Source of the DNA: Lentisphaerota bacterium
Lineage (GTDB): Bacteria; Verrucomicrobiota; Kiritimatiellia; PWTM01
Direction of reading: 5' to 3'
DNA: 36,147 bases
Assembly (NCBI GenBank): GCA_016873715.1
Contig: VGWF01000038.1
Coordinates: 1-36,147, forward strand
Each line of letters opens with the position of its first letter. Within the stretch, counting starts at the first letter, position 1. The position numbers were made by a program, and so were the translations under genes. This document shows positions 9,060 through 16,366 of the stretch, piece by piece. Below the pieces are notes generated by a model that made no database searches, had not been told where the DNA came from, and saw nothing but the letters and a program-made list of their open reading frames with translations.

Positions 9060-9881
9060 ATGACACCGGAAACGCTGGTCGAAACCGCCGTGGCGGCGCT
9101 GGACGGCATCCGCGCGCGCCGGCCGCTCGTGCACAACATCACCAACTACGTCGTGATGAACTCCACGGCCAACGCCCTGCTGTCGCTCGGCGCCTCGCCG
9201 GTGATGGCGCATGCGATCGAGGAGGTGGCGGACCTCGCGTCGATCGCCGGGGCGCTCGTGATCAACATCGGCACGCTGTCGGGCCCGTGGATCGAGGCGA
9301 TGGTCCGCGCGGGCCGGGCGGCGCGGGCGGCGGGGGTGCCGGTGGTCCTCGATCCCGTCGGGGCGGGGGCGACGCGGCTGCGGACGGACACGTCGCTGCG
9401 GCTGATCCGCGAGGCGCCGCCGACCGTGATCCGCGGCAACGCGTCGGAGATCCTCGCCCTCGGGTCGTCGGGCGCCGGCGGCCGCGGCGTCGACGCGGCG
9501 CACACGGTCGAGCAGGCGCGTGCGGCGGCGGTCGGCCTTGCGCGTTCGACCGGCGCGGTGGTCGCCGTGACCGGCGAGGAGGATTTCGTGACCGACGGGC
9601 GCCGCGAGGTCCGCGTGGCCAACGGGCACGCCCTGATGGCGCGCATCACGGGGACGGGCTGCGCCGCGACCGCCGTGACGGGGGCCTTCTGCGCGGTGGA
9701 GCGGGATGCGCTGGCCGCGGCCGCCGCGGCCCTGATCGTCTTCGGCGTCGCGGGGGAACTGGCCGCCGCCGGCGCGCCGAGGCCGGGGACCTACCAGGTC
9801 CGGCTGCTCGACGCGCTCGACGAGGTGGACGGGGGGGCGGTCCGGGCGCGGAGCCGCATCCGCGTCGCCGCGACGGCATGA
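9060..9881 (+). CDS. thiM: Hydroxyethylthiazole kinase ThiM
   Basis: ThiM phosphorylates 4-methyl-5-(2-hydroxyethyl)thiazole with ATP, the thiazole salvage step of thiamine synthesis. The 273-residue protein has the family landmarks in order: [13 protein letters not shown] (about 23-35) for substrate binding, [33 protein letters not shown], and [10 protein letters not shown] (about 196-205) with the catalytic Cys of ThiM-type ribokinase-fold enzymes. Length is normal (about 265-275). A Shine-Dalgarno GGGAAGGGGA precedes the ATG. Its TGA overlaps the ATG of thiE by 4 bp, indicating translational coupling with the next pathway step. Confidence 0.95.
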   Translation: MTPETLVETAVAALDGIRARRPLVHNITNYVVMNSTANALLSLGASPVMAHAIEEVADLASIAGALVINIGTLSGPWIEAMVRAGRAARAAGVPVVLDPVGAGATRLRTDTSLRLIREAPPTVIRGNASEILALGSSGAGGRGVDAAHTVEQARAAAVGLARSTGAVVAVTGEEDFVTDGRREVRVANGHALMARITGTGCAATAVTGAFCAVERDALAAAAAALIVFGVAGELAAAGAPRPGTYQVRLLDALDEVDGGAVRARSRIRVAATA

Positions 9882-10549
9882 GGCGGACGCCCGATTACTC
9901 GGTCTACGTCGTCACCGACCGGGCGCTCGCCGGCGGGCGCCCGCTGGCGGACGTCGTCGCGGCGGCGCTCGACGGCGGGGCGGGCATCGTCCAGGTCCGC
10001 GAAAAGATCCTGGATTCGCGTGCGTTCTTTGATGAGGTGCTGGCCGTGATCCGGGTCGCGCGGGCGCTGGGCCGGCCGGTGATCGTCAACGACCGGGTGG
10101 ACGTCGCGCTCGCGGCCGGCGCGGACGGCGTGCACGTCGGCCAGGGCGACCTGCCCTGCGAGGCGGTGCGGCGGATGGCGGGGCCGGAGCGGATCGTCGG
10201 CGTCTCGGTCGGCTCCGTCGCCGAAGCGGTGGCGGCCGAGCGCGCGGGGGCGGACTACCTCGGGATCAGCCCCGTGTTCGCCACGCCGACGAAGACGGAT
10301 GCTCCGCCCGCGACGGGGCTGGACGGGCTGCGGCGGATACGACAGGCTGTCCGGCTGCCGCTGGTGGCGATCGGCGGGATCCATGCGGGGAATGCCGCGG
10401 ACGTCATCCGGGCGGGGGCCGACGGCGTCGCGGTGGTTTCCGCGGTGATGGCGGCGGCCGATCCGCGGGCCGCGGCGGCGGGATTGGTGCGGGCGGTGGC
10501 GGAGGGGCGGAATCTGTCGGGAATCATGGCACGGGAGGAACGGCGATGA
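9878..10549 (+). CDS. thiE: Thiamine-phosphate synthase ThiE
   Basis: ThiE couples thiazole phosphate (the ThiM product) to HMP pyrophosphate, giving thiamine phosphate. The 223-residue TIM-barrel protein shows YVVTDR near the N-terminus, IVQVREK (pyrophosphate-binding region), [40 protein letters not shown] (the conserved P-x-TxTK loop) and [19 protein letters not shown]. All are standard family motifs and the length is normal. It overlaps thiM by 4 bp (ATGA) and the downstream lipoprotein gene by 4 bp. thiC, thiD and thiG are not in the window, so this operon looks like a salvage/joining module. Regulation by TPP is not evident from the leader. Confidence 0.95.
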   Translation: MRRTPDYSVYVVTDRALAGGRPLADVVAAALDGGAGIVQVREKILDSRAFFDEVLAVIRVARALGRPVIVNDRVDVALAAGADGVHVGQGDLPCEAVRRMAGPERIVGVSVGSVAEAVAAERAGADYLGISPVFATPTKTDAPPATGLDGLRRIRQAVRLPLVAIGGIHAGNAADVIRAGADGVAVVSAVMAAADPRAAAAGLVRAVAEGRNLSGIMAREERR

Positions 10550-11340
10550 CGACGATCCGGATGGCGGGATGGTGTGCGATGACGGCGGCCGCCACGTGGC
10601 TGGCCGGCTGCGGCGGCGGCGAGCCGCCCGAGGCGTTCGCGGCGCGGGAGGAACTCCGGGCCCAGGTGGGCAAGTTGTCGCGGACGGTCGACGACCTGCG
10701 CGCGGAGGTCGAGACCATGCGGTCCGAGCGCACGACCAACCTCAAGGCCGTCGTGCAGGACATGCTGCGGACCGAACTCGACGGGATGATCGCGACGACG
10801 GTCCAGGCCCGGGTCGAGTCCAAGATCGGCGACAAGGCGGAGATCGACCGCGTCTTCCGCGAGAGCGTCGCCGACGCGATGACCGCGTACGAGGCGAAGA
10901 AGAAGGCCGACGAGGAGGCCCGCCGCGAGCAGGAGCGCGTCGCCCGCGACCAGGAGCGCGCCAAGCGCGACGAGGAGCGGTGGACCCGGGTCGCGCAGGA
11001 ACTCGGCCTCAACGAGACCCAGAAGGAGCAGATGCGCGCGGCCAGCCAGGCCATCCGCCAGGAGATCGAGGCCGGATGGGCGCAGATCCGCGAGACCGGC
11101 CAGCCGCCGGACATGGATGCCATGCGCCGCCGCGCGGCCGAACTGAAGGCCCAGTTCGAGGCCTCGCTCGCGCAGAGCCTCACGCCGCAACAGATCGAGG
11201 CCTACCGGCAGCAGGACTTCAGCTTGCTCCGGATGCTCGACGGCATGGCGTCGTCGAGCGGCGGCCGCGGCATGATGTTCGGGGGCCGGGGGGGCGGCGA
11301 CCGCGGGCCCGATCGCAGTCAGGGCAAGCAGGGCAACTGA
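10546..11340 (+). CDS. Coiled-coil lipoprotein with Spy/CpxP-like region
   Basis: A 264-residue exported protein. Its signal peptide ends in the lipobox LAGC (Cys about residue 22), so it should be lipid-anchored. After a short Gly/Pro-rich linker comes a coiled coil (about 30-75), and about 100-145 is a very charged helix rich in Glu, Arg and Lys (KKKADEEARREQERVARDQE). The segment LGLNETQKEQMRAASQAIRQ through LTPQQIEAYR resembles the LTxxQ pattern of Spy/CpxP-type periplasmic helix-hairpin proteins. The C-terminus is Gly/Arg-rich and probably disordered. The ATG overlaps the thiE stop (ATGA). Why a periplasmic lipoprotein should be coupled to thiE is unclear; it may simply be read through. 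Confidence 0.8.
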   Translation: MTTIRMAGWCAMTAAATWLAGCGGGEPPEAFAAREELRAQVGKLSRTVDDLRAEVETMRSERTTNLKAVVQDMLRTELDGMIATTVQARVESKIGDKAEIDRVFRESVADAMTAYEAKKKADEEARREQERVARDQERAKRDEERWTRVAQELGLNETQKEQMRAASQAIRQEIEAGWAQIRETGQPPDMDAMRRRAAELKAQFEASLAQSLTPQQIEAYRQQDFSLLRMLDGMASSSGGRGMMFGGRGGGDRGPDRSQGKQGN

Positions 11341-11353
11341 CCGGCAGATCCAC

Positions 11354-11427
11354 CCCGCCGGATCCCCTCGGCGGGCAGGGTGCAGCCGTGGCGCCGCTCC
11401 CACCGCCATCGTGGAGGCGGCGCCACG
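11354..11427 (+). terminator. Two tandem hairpins after the thi operon
   Basis: A 7-bp perfect stem (CCCGCCG/CGGCGGG, 11354-11375, 8-nt loop) is followed by an 11-bp perfect stem (CGTGGCGCCGC at 11387-11397, GCGGCGCCACG at 11417-11427). The inner loop can extend the second stem. No T-run follows, so this is a stem-loop ending or mRNA-stabilising structure rather than a classical terminator. The remainder of 11341-11606 holds only the next promoter. Confidence 0.45.
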
Positions 11428-11528
11428 GGGCGCATCTCCGATTCACCGACCCGATCGCGCGGGCACCTCCGTCATCGCTGCACGGGACCGGAGATGAGCC
11501 CGGGGTCCCGGGGATTTCAAGAATCGGG

Positions 11529-11557
11529 TTGACAGTCCCCTGATCGTCGTCTACCGT
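11529..11557 (+). promoter_or_regulatory. Promoter of the first twin lipoprotein gene
   Basis: A perfect TTGACA (11529-11534), a 17-bp spacer and TACCGT (11552-11557), followed by the discriminator CCGCCGCG. The same -10 and discriminator occur before the paralogous gene at 12168. CCGTCC (11554-11559) pairs with GGACGG (11573-11578), giving a small hairpin at the predicted 5' end. Expected start of transcription is about 11564, leaving a leader of about 43 nt. Confidence 0.7.
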
Positions 11558-11606
11558 CCGCCGCGTTCTAATGGACGGATTGTACCGACAGCGTGAGGAA
11601 GCGACG

Positions 11607-12104
11607 ATGAATCTGACGAATTCGATCAGGCTCTCCGGGTGGTTCGCCCTGGCGATGGCAGTGACCGTGGGATGCGAGGACTTCACTCGCCTCCCGGAAG
11701 GGCAGACCGCCACCACCTCGACGGCGCAGGCCACGAGGACCAACGCGACGGCGGCGGCGACAACGCCGGTGGCCGCAACGCCCAGTCCGTCCGGATCCCT
11801 CGGCGTCACGGGAGCGGGCGGCGGCTTCCTCTGGAAGCCGGTCTCGGAGTCCCGGGGCACCCTGGTCGTGCTTCTTCCGGAGACGTACACCGGCGGCATC
11901 AGCACCGTGTTCATCGCCGAGTCGAACGGCACGGTGGTCGAGGTGGGGAGCTACCGCGGCAACTACAATGGAAACCGGGCCCACTACGACTTCACCATGG
12001 CGGGCGGCGGGTACGGCACGGGCATCTACGTCGTCGCCGATCTCGAGGATGGAACCACGGTGAACTGGTATATCGCCGATGGATCGAGCCGGACGCAATA
12101 CTGA
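11607..12104 (+). CDS. Small lipoprotein, twin 1
   Basis: A 165-residue exported protein of unknown function. A short signal peptide ends in the lipobox-like VTVGC (Cys about residue 23). A low-complexity Thr/Ala/Pro linker (about 32-65) follows and then a compact Gly-rich domain of about 100 residues beginning GSLGVTGAGGGFLWKPVSES. It includes LPETYTGGISTVFIAE and ends GIYVVADLEDGTTVNWYIAD. The ATG at 11607 has GAGGAA 8 bp upstream; an earlier in-frame ATG at 11571 would put a charged stretch before the signal peptide. The next gene is a close paralogue. The Thr/Ala linker looks like a stalk that lifts the domain off the membrane. Confidence 0.8.
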   Translation: MNLTNSIRLSGWFALAMAVTVGCEDFTRLPEGQTATTSTAQATRTNATAAATTPVAATPSPSGSLGVTGAGGGFLWKPVSESRGTLVVLLPETYTGGISTVFIAESNGTVVEVGSYRGNYNGNRAHYDFTMAGGGYGTGIYVVADLEDGTTVNWYIADGSSRTQY

Positions 12105-12144
12105 ACCCCGGCCGTGTCGTTGCAGGAAAACCAAGGAAAGCGTG

Positions 12145-12173
12145 TTGATAACCCCGAGGTCGTACCCTACCGT
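12145..12173 (+). promoter_or_regulatory. Promoter of the second twin lipoprotein gene
   Basis: TTGATA (12145-12150), 17 bp, TACCGT (12168-12173), then CCGCCAC. Spacing and the TACCGTCCGCC block are identical to the promoter at 11529, so promoter and gene were duplicated together. At the predicted RNA 5' end CCGCCAC (12174-12180) pairs with GTGGCGG (12186-12192) around a 5-nt loop. Confidence 0.65.
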
Positions 12174-12219
12174 CCGCCACGGTCCGTGGCGGAACAGCGG
12201 GTAACGTGAGGACAGGATC

Positions 12220-12729
12220 ATGACGATGATGACATCAACGCGGCACGCGGGATGGCTGGCGGTGGCGGTGGCGGCGACGGTGGGATGCGAGGATTGGACC
12301 CGCCTGGAAGTCACCCCGGACCAGACGTCCACGATCGCGGCGACCCCGGCCGCGACGACGACGAACGCGACCGCCGCGACGACGACGGCCGCGACCACGG
12401 CCACGGCCGCACCGTCCGGAAGTCTCGGCGTCACCGGCGCCAGCGGCGGGTTCCTCTGGAAGCCCGTCTCGGAATCCAACGGCAAGCTGATCGTGCTGCT
12501 CCCGGATCAGTACACGGGCAGCATCAGCACCGTGTTCATCGCCGAGTCGGACGGAACGGTCGTCGAGCAGGGCTCGTTCGTCGGGGTCTTCAACGGCGGG
12601 CGGGCGCACTACCGGTTCTCCCAGGTGGGTGCCGCCTATGGCACGGGGATCTACGTGGTCGCCGACCTGGAGGACGGCACGACGGTGAACTGGTACGTTG
12701 CGAACGGGGGCACCCGCACGGAGTACTGA
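12220..12729 (+). CDS. Small lipoprotein, twin 2
   Basis: A 169-residue paralogue of the preceding gene: same signal peptide style with VAATVGC (Cys about 23), a Thr/Ala-only linker (about 38-65), then the same domain with SGSLGVTGASGGFLWKPVSE, LPDQYTGSISTVFIAE and GTGIYVVADLEDGTTVNWYV. The linker has diverged much more than the domain. The start at 12220 has GAGGA 7 bp upstream; ATGs at 12226 and 12229 are alternatives. Function is unknown. The pair has two separate promoters but a single terminator, so the twins can be expressed independently. Confidence 0.8.
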   Translation: MTMMTSTRHAGWLAVAVAATVGCEDWTRLEVTPDQTSTIAATPAATTTNATAATTTAATTATAAPSGSLGVTGASGGFLWKPVSESNGKLIVLLPDQYTGSISTVFIAESDGTVVEQGSFVGVFNGGRAHYRFSQVGAAYGTGIYVVADLEDGTTVNWYVANGGTRTEY

Positions 12730-12746
12730 TCCGGTCGGATCCGGGG

Positions 12747-12787
12747 AAACGGGCGGTCTGCGGCGTGCCGCGGATCGCCCGTTTCGT
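12747..12787 (+). terminator. Rho-independent-type terminator after the lipoprotein twins
   Basis: AAACGGGCG (12747-12755) pairs with CGCCCGTTT (12776-12784), with a further inner stem of CGGC/GCCG around 12761-12770, and a T-rich tail TTTCGTTT. It sits 18 bp after the stop of twin 2 and faces the convergent end of the UDG gene. Confidence 0.7.
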
Positions 12788-12807
12788 TTGAACCGCGTCG
12801 TCCCGGC

Positions 12808-13644
12808 CTATCCGTCCGATGCCTTCCGGCCTTCCGGTGCCGGACGCCCCAGGCGGGCGAGAACCTGGAGCATGTCGTTCCACACGTCCCAGTAGCGGGC
12901 CTTCTCGTCGCCCCCGCCCCGCAGCAGGTAGGACGGGTGATAGGTCGGCATCACCGGGATGCCGCGGTAGGTCTGCCACTGCCCGCGCAGGCGGCTGATC
13001 CCCTTGAGGCCGAGGAGACCGAAGACGGCGGTGGCCCCGAGGCAGACGATGGCCTTCGGGGCGAGGGCGGCGATCTGCTCCTCGAGGTAAGGGATGCAGG
13101 TCCGCATCTCCTCCTCCGTCGGCGGGCGGTCCTTGCGCATCGCGAAGTCCTCCGTCGGCCGGCACTTCACGATGTTCGCGATGAAGACGTCCTCGCGCGC
13201 GAATCCCATGCGGATGATGAGCCGGGTCAGCAGCTGGCCCGCCCGCCCGACGAAGGCCAGCCCCTGGCGGTCTTCGTCCGCCCCGGGGCCCTCCCCGACG
13301 AACAGGAGTTCGGCGCGCGGGTTCCCCTGGCCGGGGACCGTCCGGGTGCGCGTGCGGTGCAGGGGGCAGAGCGTGCACGATGCGATGCGGCGGGCGACGG
13401 CCTCCAGGCCGCCGGCCGGCTCGGTCGCCGCATCGCGCGGAGAGGCGGGCAGCGCCGCGGGCGTTGCGGGGCGGCTCCGGGCCGGTGCCGCCCGGCGCGG
13501 CGGGGGCTCGGCGAGCCGTGCGACGTCGTCCGCCGGCGTCTCGACGGTCCGCATGCCCTCCGACTTCTCGAACTCGGCCCAGCGGGCCAGGTCGTCGGCG
13601 ATGGCGGCCAGTTCCCGGCGCGGACGGGGTTCCGTCGGTGTCAT
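12808..13644 (-). CDS. Family 4 (iron-sulfur) uracil-DNA glycosylase
   Basis: This enzyme removes uracil from DNA as the first step of base excision repair. The 278-residue protein has a disordered Pro/Ala/Arg-rich N-terminal region (about 1-90) and then the UDG domain. Four Fe4S4 ligands are visible as CTLC (about 113-116), VKCRP and RTCIP. The active-site motif [20 protein letters not shown] fits family 4 (GExPGxxED...PFVGxAG), and HPSYLLR is the C-terminal HPS(Y/A) motif. The start at 13644 is preferred over a longer reading because a promoter-like element lies directly upstream. No Shine-Dalgarno is present, in keeping with a leaderless mRNA. It is divergent from pilT. Confidence 0.92.
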   Translation of the reverse strand: MTPTEPRPRRELAAIADDLARWAEFEKSEGMRTVETPADDVARLAEPPPRRAAPARSRPATPAALPASPRDAATEPAGGLEAVARRIASCTLCPLHRTRTRTVPGQGNPRAELLFVGEGPGADEDRQGLAFVGRAGQLLTRLIIRMGFAREDVFIANIVKCRPTEDFAMRKDRPPTEEEMRTCIPYLEEQIAALAPKAIVCLGATAVFGLLGLKGISRLRGQWQTYRGIPVMPTYHPSYLLRGGGDEKARYWDVWNDMLQVLARLGRPAPEGRKASDG

Positions 13645-13652
13645 GGGGCGGC

Positions 13653-13681
13653 ATTGTCGGGGCAGGGGAGGGCCGCGGCAA
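13653..13681 (-). promoter_or_regulatory. Leaderless-type promoter of the UDG gene
   Basis: On the minus strand TTGCCG (13681-13676), 17 bp, GACAAT (13658-13653), then the C-rich discriminator GCCGCCCC running directly into the ATG at 13644. The -10 box ends 8 bp before the start codon. Confidence 0.5.
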
Positions 13682-13716
13682 GCCGTTTTCCTCCGTCTCC
13701 GGGGCAACGATTCGCT

Positions 13717-13745
13717 TTGCGGTTTTCCGCGATACCGGATAAAAG
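13717..13745 (+). promoter_or_regulatory. pilT: Leaderless-type promoter of pilT
   Basis: TTGCGG (13717-13722), 17 bp, TAAAAG (13740-13745). The -10 box ends 6 bp before the ATG at 13752, so the transcript should begin at that codon. This is the only obvious vegetative promoter for the pilT-secretin-pilB-pilC run. Confidence 0.55.
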
Positions 13746-13751
13746 ATGCGC

Positions 13752-14825
13752 ATGGCTGCTGTCAACATCACGGCCCTGCTCGAAGACATGGTCCGCCGGG
13801 GGGCCTCGGACCTGATCCTGACCGTCGGGGCGCCGCCCCAGATGCGCATCCACGGCCAGATGCAGCCGGTGCGTCCCGAGGTGCTGGATCCGCCGGACAC
13901 GCGGGCCGTGGCCGACCTGCTGATGAACGACCGCCTGCGCGGCGTCTTCGAGGCCAAGGGCAGCGCGGACTTGGCGACGTCGCTGCCGTCGGGCATCCGG
14001 TTCCGCGTCCACGTCTTCCGCCAGCAGGGTTCGGTCGCGCTGGCGCTCCGCCAGATCTCGTCGAAGATCCCGTCCTTCGAGAGCCTCGGCCTGCCGGAGG
14101 TCGTCCGCGATTTCGCGACGGCCCCGTTCGGCCTGGTGCTGGTGACCGGGCCGGCGGGCAGCGGCAAGTCGACGACGCTGGCGGCGATGATCGATCACAT
14201 CAACCGCCACCGGCAGGGGCACGTCATCTGCATCGAGGACCCGATCGAGTACGCGCACCGGCACGGCGGCTGCACGATCGAGCAGATCGAGATCGGCGAG
14301 GATGCCCCTTCGTTCACCGATGCGTTGCGCAACGTGTTCCGGCAGACGCCGGACGTGATCATGGTCGGCGAGATGCGCGACCTCGAGACGATCGCGCTCG
14401 CGCTGACGCTGGCCGAGACCGGCCACCTGATCCTGGCGACGCTGCACACGCAGGACACCTCGAACGCCGTGAACCGCATCGTCGACACGTTCCCCGCCGA
14501 GCAGCAGGAGCAGATCCACATGCAGCTGTCGATGTCGCTCGTCGGCATCATCTCGCAGCAGTTGATCATCGCGCGGGAACGCGACCGGCGCGTGCTGGCG
14601 TGCGAGGTCCTGCGGGCGACGAGCGCCGTGCGGAACCTGATCCGCGAGGGCGCCGTGCAGCAGCTGTACTCGGTCCTGCAGACCAGCCGCAGCGACGGCA
14701 TGCAGTCGATGGAGGAGTCGCTGCGGCAGCTCCACACCCACGGGTTCATCACGGAGGAGCAGGCGCTCAGCCGTTCGTCGAAGCCGAAGGAGATGATGCG
14801 CATGATCCGGACGAGGGTCGGATGA
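13752..14825 (+). CDS. pilT: Type IV pilus retraction ATPase PilT
   Basis: PilT is the cytoplasmic hexameric ATPase that powers pilus retraction. The 357-residue protein has the N-terminal PAS-like domain ([18 protein letters not shown]), Walker [10 protein letters not shown] (about 133-141), Asp box, Walker [10 protein letters not shown], His box LATLHTQDT and the PilT-specific C-terminal AVRNLIREG element. The last is needed for retraction and argues for PilT over PilB-type extension motors. The start at 13752 ([14 protein letters not shown]) is chosen over the ATG at 13746 because the latter lies inside the promoter discriminator and neither has a Shine-Dalgarno. The stop overlaps the downstream secretin start by 4 bp. 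Confidence 0.93.
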   Translation: MAAVNITALLEDMVRRGASDLILTVGAPPQMRIHGQMQPVRPEVLDPPDTRAVADLLMNDRLRGVFEAKGSADLATSLPSGIRFRVHVFRQQGSVALALRQISSKIPSFESLGLPEVVRDFATAPFGLVLVTGPAGSGKSTTLAAMIDHINRHRQGHVICIEDPIEYAHRHGGCTIEQIEIGEDAPSFTDALRNVFRQTPDVIMVGEMRDLETIALALTLAETGHLILATLHTQDTSNAVNRIVDTFPAEQQEQIHMQLSMSLVGIISQQLIIARERDRRVLACEVLRATSAVRNLIREGAVQQLYSVLQTSRSDGMQSMEESLRQLHTHGFITEEQALSRSSKPKEMMRMIRTRVG

Positions 14826-16345
14826 GGGAGGCGCTCCGAGTGAAGACGACGATGATCCGGTTCGCTGCCCGTGCGGTGTCGGTGGCCGTGGCGCTGGCCG
14901 CGACGGCCCGCGGCCAGGACGCGGCCCCCGCCGCGCCGGCGGCCGAGGCCCCGGCGGCGCCTCCCGCCGCGGACGCGCGCGTCACGCTGGCGATCGAGGA
15001 GGGCGACATCCAGCAGGTGCTCACCGCCTTCTCGCGGCAGACGGGGCGCAACATCGTCATCGGCCCCGACGTCCGGGGGCCGGTGACCGTCCGCGTCAGC
15101 GACGTGGCGTGGCAGACGGCGCTCGATGTGATCCTCCGCCCGTACGGGTTCGCCTACGAGGTCGTCGGCGACGCCGTCATCGTGATGAAAGCCGACGCCG
15201 TCAAGGCCCCGGCGACCCCCGAGGGGACGGCGGTGTTGACGATCGCCACCGAGGTTCGCGTGTTCATCCTGAAGTACCTCGATGCGTCGGACCTCGAGGA
15301 GGTGGTCAAGTCGCAGCTCAGCCCGCAGGGCAGCATCGTCGTCCTCCGCCCGCTGGGGCAGTACTGGGAGCCCGAGTCGTCCTCGTCCGGCGGGGGGAGC
15401 ATGTCGAAGTCGGGCCCGGACTCCGCCCTCGCCCGCGGCCGGCGCACGCAGGAGTCGAAGGAGGTTGTCCGGAGCAAGCGGTTCATCGTGAGGGACACGG
15501 CGGCGTCGCTCAAGGTCGTCGCCGACCTCGTGGCGCAGCTGGACGTCCAGCCCGACCAGGTCCTGATCGAGGCGCGCTTCGTCGAGGTGAGCTCGAACTT
15601 CGCCCGCGACATCGGGCTGGAACTCAACGGCGGCGGGACGTTTCTCAACGGCAACCAGGTGCAGAGCCTCTCCGGTCAGTCCGGCACCCTCCGGGCCGAG
15701 CCGCGCATCTTTCCCCCGGACACCCCGTACCCCTCGGTGCTGCCCTTCAACACGGGCGGCACGCTGTTCTTCCAGCAGCTGACCGACATCCAGTTCAGCG
15801 TCCTCCTGCACATGATCGAGGACGAGCGCTCCGCCAACGTCCTGTCCTCCCCGCGCATCATGACGCTGAACAACCAGGAGGCGCGGATCATCATCGGCGA
15901 GAAGTTCCCGATCGTCGAGGTCAGTTCCGTTCCCACGACGACCGGCATCGAGAAGACGGTCACCCTCGACTACTACGAGAAGATTGGCATACAGCTTGCT
16001 GTGGTACCCCAGATCTGCGCGAGCAACCGCATCGGGATGATCGTCCGGCCCTCGGTGACGTCCAGGACCTCGCTGGTCGAGGAGATCTACCCGGTGCTGT
16101 CGACCCGCGAGGCGGAGACCCAGATCATGCTGCAGAGCGGCGACACGGTGGTGATCGGCGGCCTCGTCAAGGACGAGGACCGCGCCGAGCAGTACCGCGT
16201 CCCGTTCCTCAGCCAGATTCCGCTTCTCGGCCGGCTCTTCCGCCGCGATGCCGGCGCGAAGGACAAGATCGACCTCCTGATCTTCCTGACGGCGACGATC
16301 CACGCCGAGGGATCCGGGACCGCGGGGTTCGCGACGCCCCGCTGA
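14822..16345 (+). CDS. pilQ: Secretin (PilQ/GspD family outer-membrane channel)
   Basis: The outer-membrane secretin through which the pilus leaves the cell. It is 507 residues, short for the family. It has a signal peptide (to about residue 30), an Ala/Pro linker, an N0/STN-type domain (about 50-122, with [20 protein letters not shown]), one N1-type domain ([18 protein letters not shown]), a Ser/Gly-rich loop, and the secretin barrel (about 240-500) ending in the signature [16 protein letters not shown] (about 459-474). The ATG at 14822 overlaps the pilT stop (ATGA); a GTG at 14840 with GGGAGG in front is a good alternative. No AMIN domain is seen, so PilQ versus GspD rests on the pilT/pilB neighbourhood. 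A patch of rare codons around 15984-16005 is unlike the rest of the gene. Confidence 0.88.
   Translation: MREALRVKTTMIRFAARAVSVAVALAATARGQDAAPAAPAAEAPAAPPAADARVTLAIEEGDIQQVLTAFSRQTGRNIVIGPDVRGPVTVRVSDVAWQTALDVILRPYGFAYEVVGDAVIVMKADAVKAPATPEGTAVLTIATEVRVFILKYLDASDLEEVVKSQLSPQGSIVVLRPLGQYWEPESSSSGGGSMSKSGPDSALARGRRTQESKEVVRSKRFIVRDTAASLKVVADLVAQLDVQPDQVLIEARFVEVSSNFARDIGLELNGGGTFLNGNQVQSLSGQSGTLRAEPRIFPPDTPYPSVLPFNTGGTLFFQQLTDIQFSVLLHMIEDERSANVLSSPRIMTLNNQEARIIIGEKFPIVEVSSVPTTTGIEKTVTLDYYEKIGIQLAVVPQICASNRIGMIVRPSVTSRTSLVEEIYPVLSTREAETQIMLQSGDTVVIGGLVKDEDRAEQYRVPFLSQIPLLGRLFRRDAGAKDKIDLLIFLTATIHAEGSGTAGFATPR
15984..16000 (+). promoter_or_regulatory. Intragenic sigma-54-like promoter in the secretin gene
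   Basis: TTGGCATACAGCTTGCT has GG (15986-15987) and GC (15998-15999) separated by exactly 10 bp. TGGCA and TTGCT match the -24/-12 consensus (TGGCACG-N4-TTGCW) at 10 of 12 defined positions. It points toward pilB, 367 bp downstream. The codons across it (ATT, ATA, CTT, GCT and, just after, GTA) are rare in this otherwise GC3-rich gene. Confidence 0.45.
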
Positions 16346-16366
16346 GCGAAGGAGATGGCTCCCGAG

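Noticed and set aside
13746-13751. ATG at 13746 as the pilT start
   Set aside because: It falls directly after the -10 box TAAAAG, upstream of the expected transcription start, and has no ribosome site.
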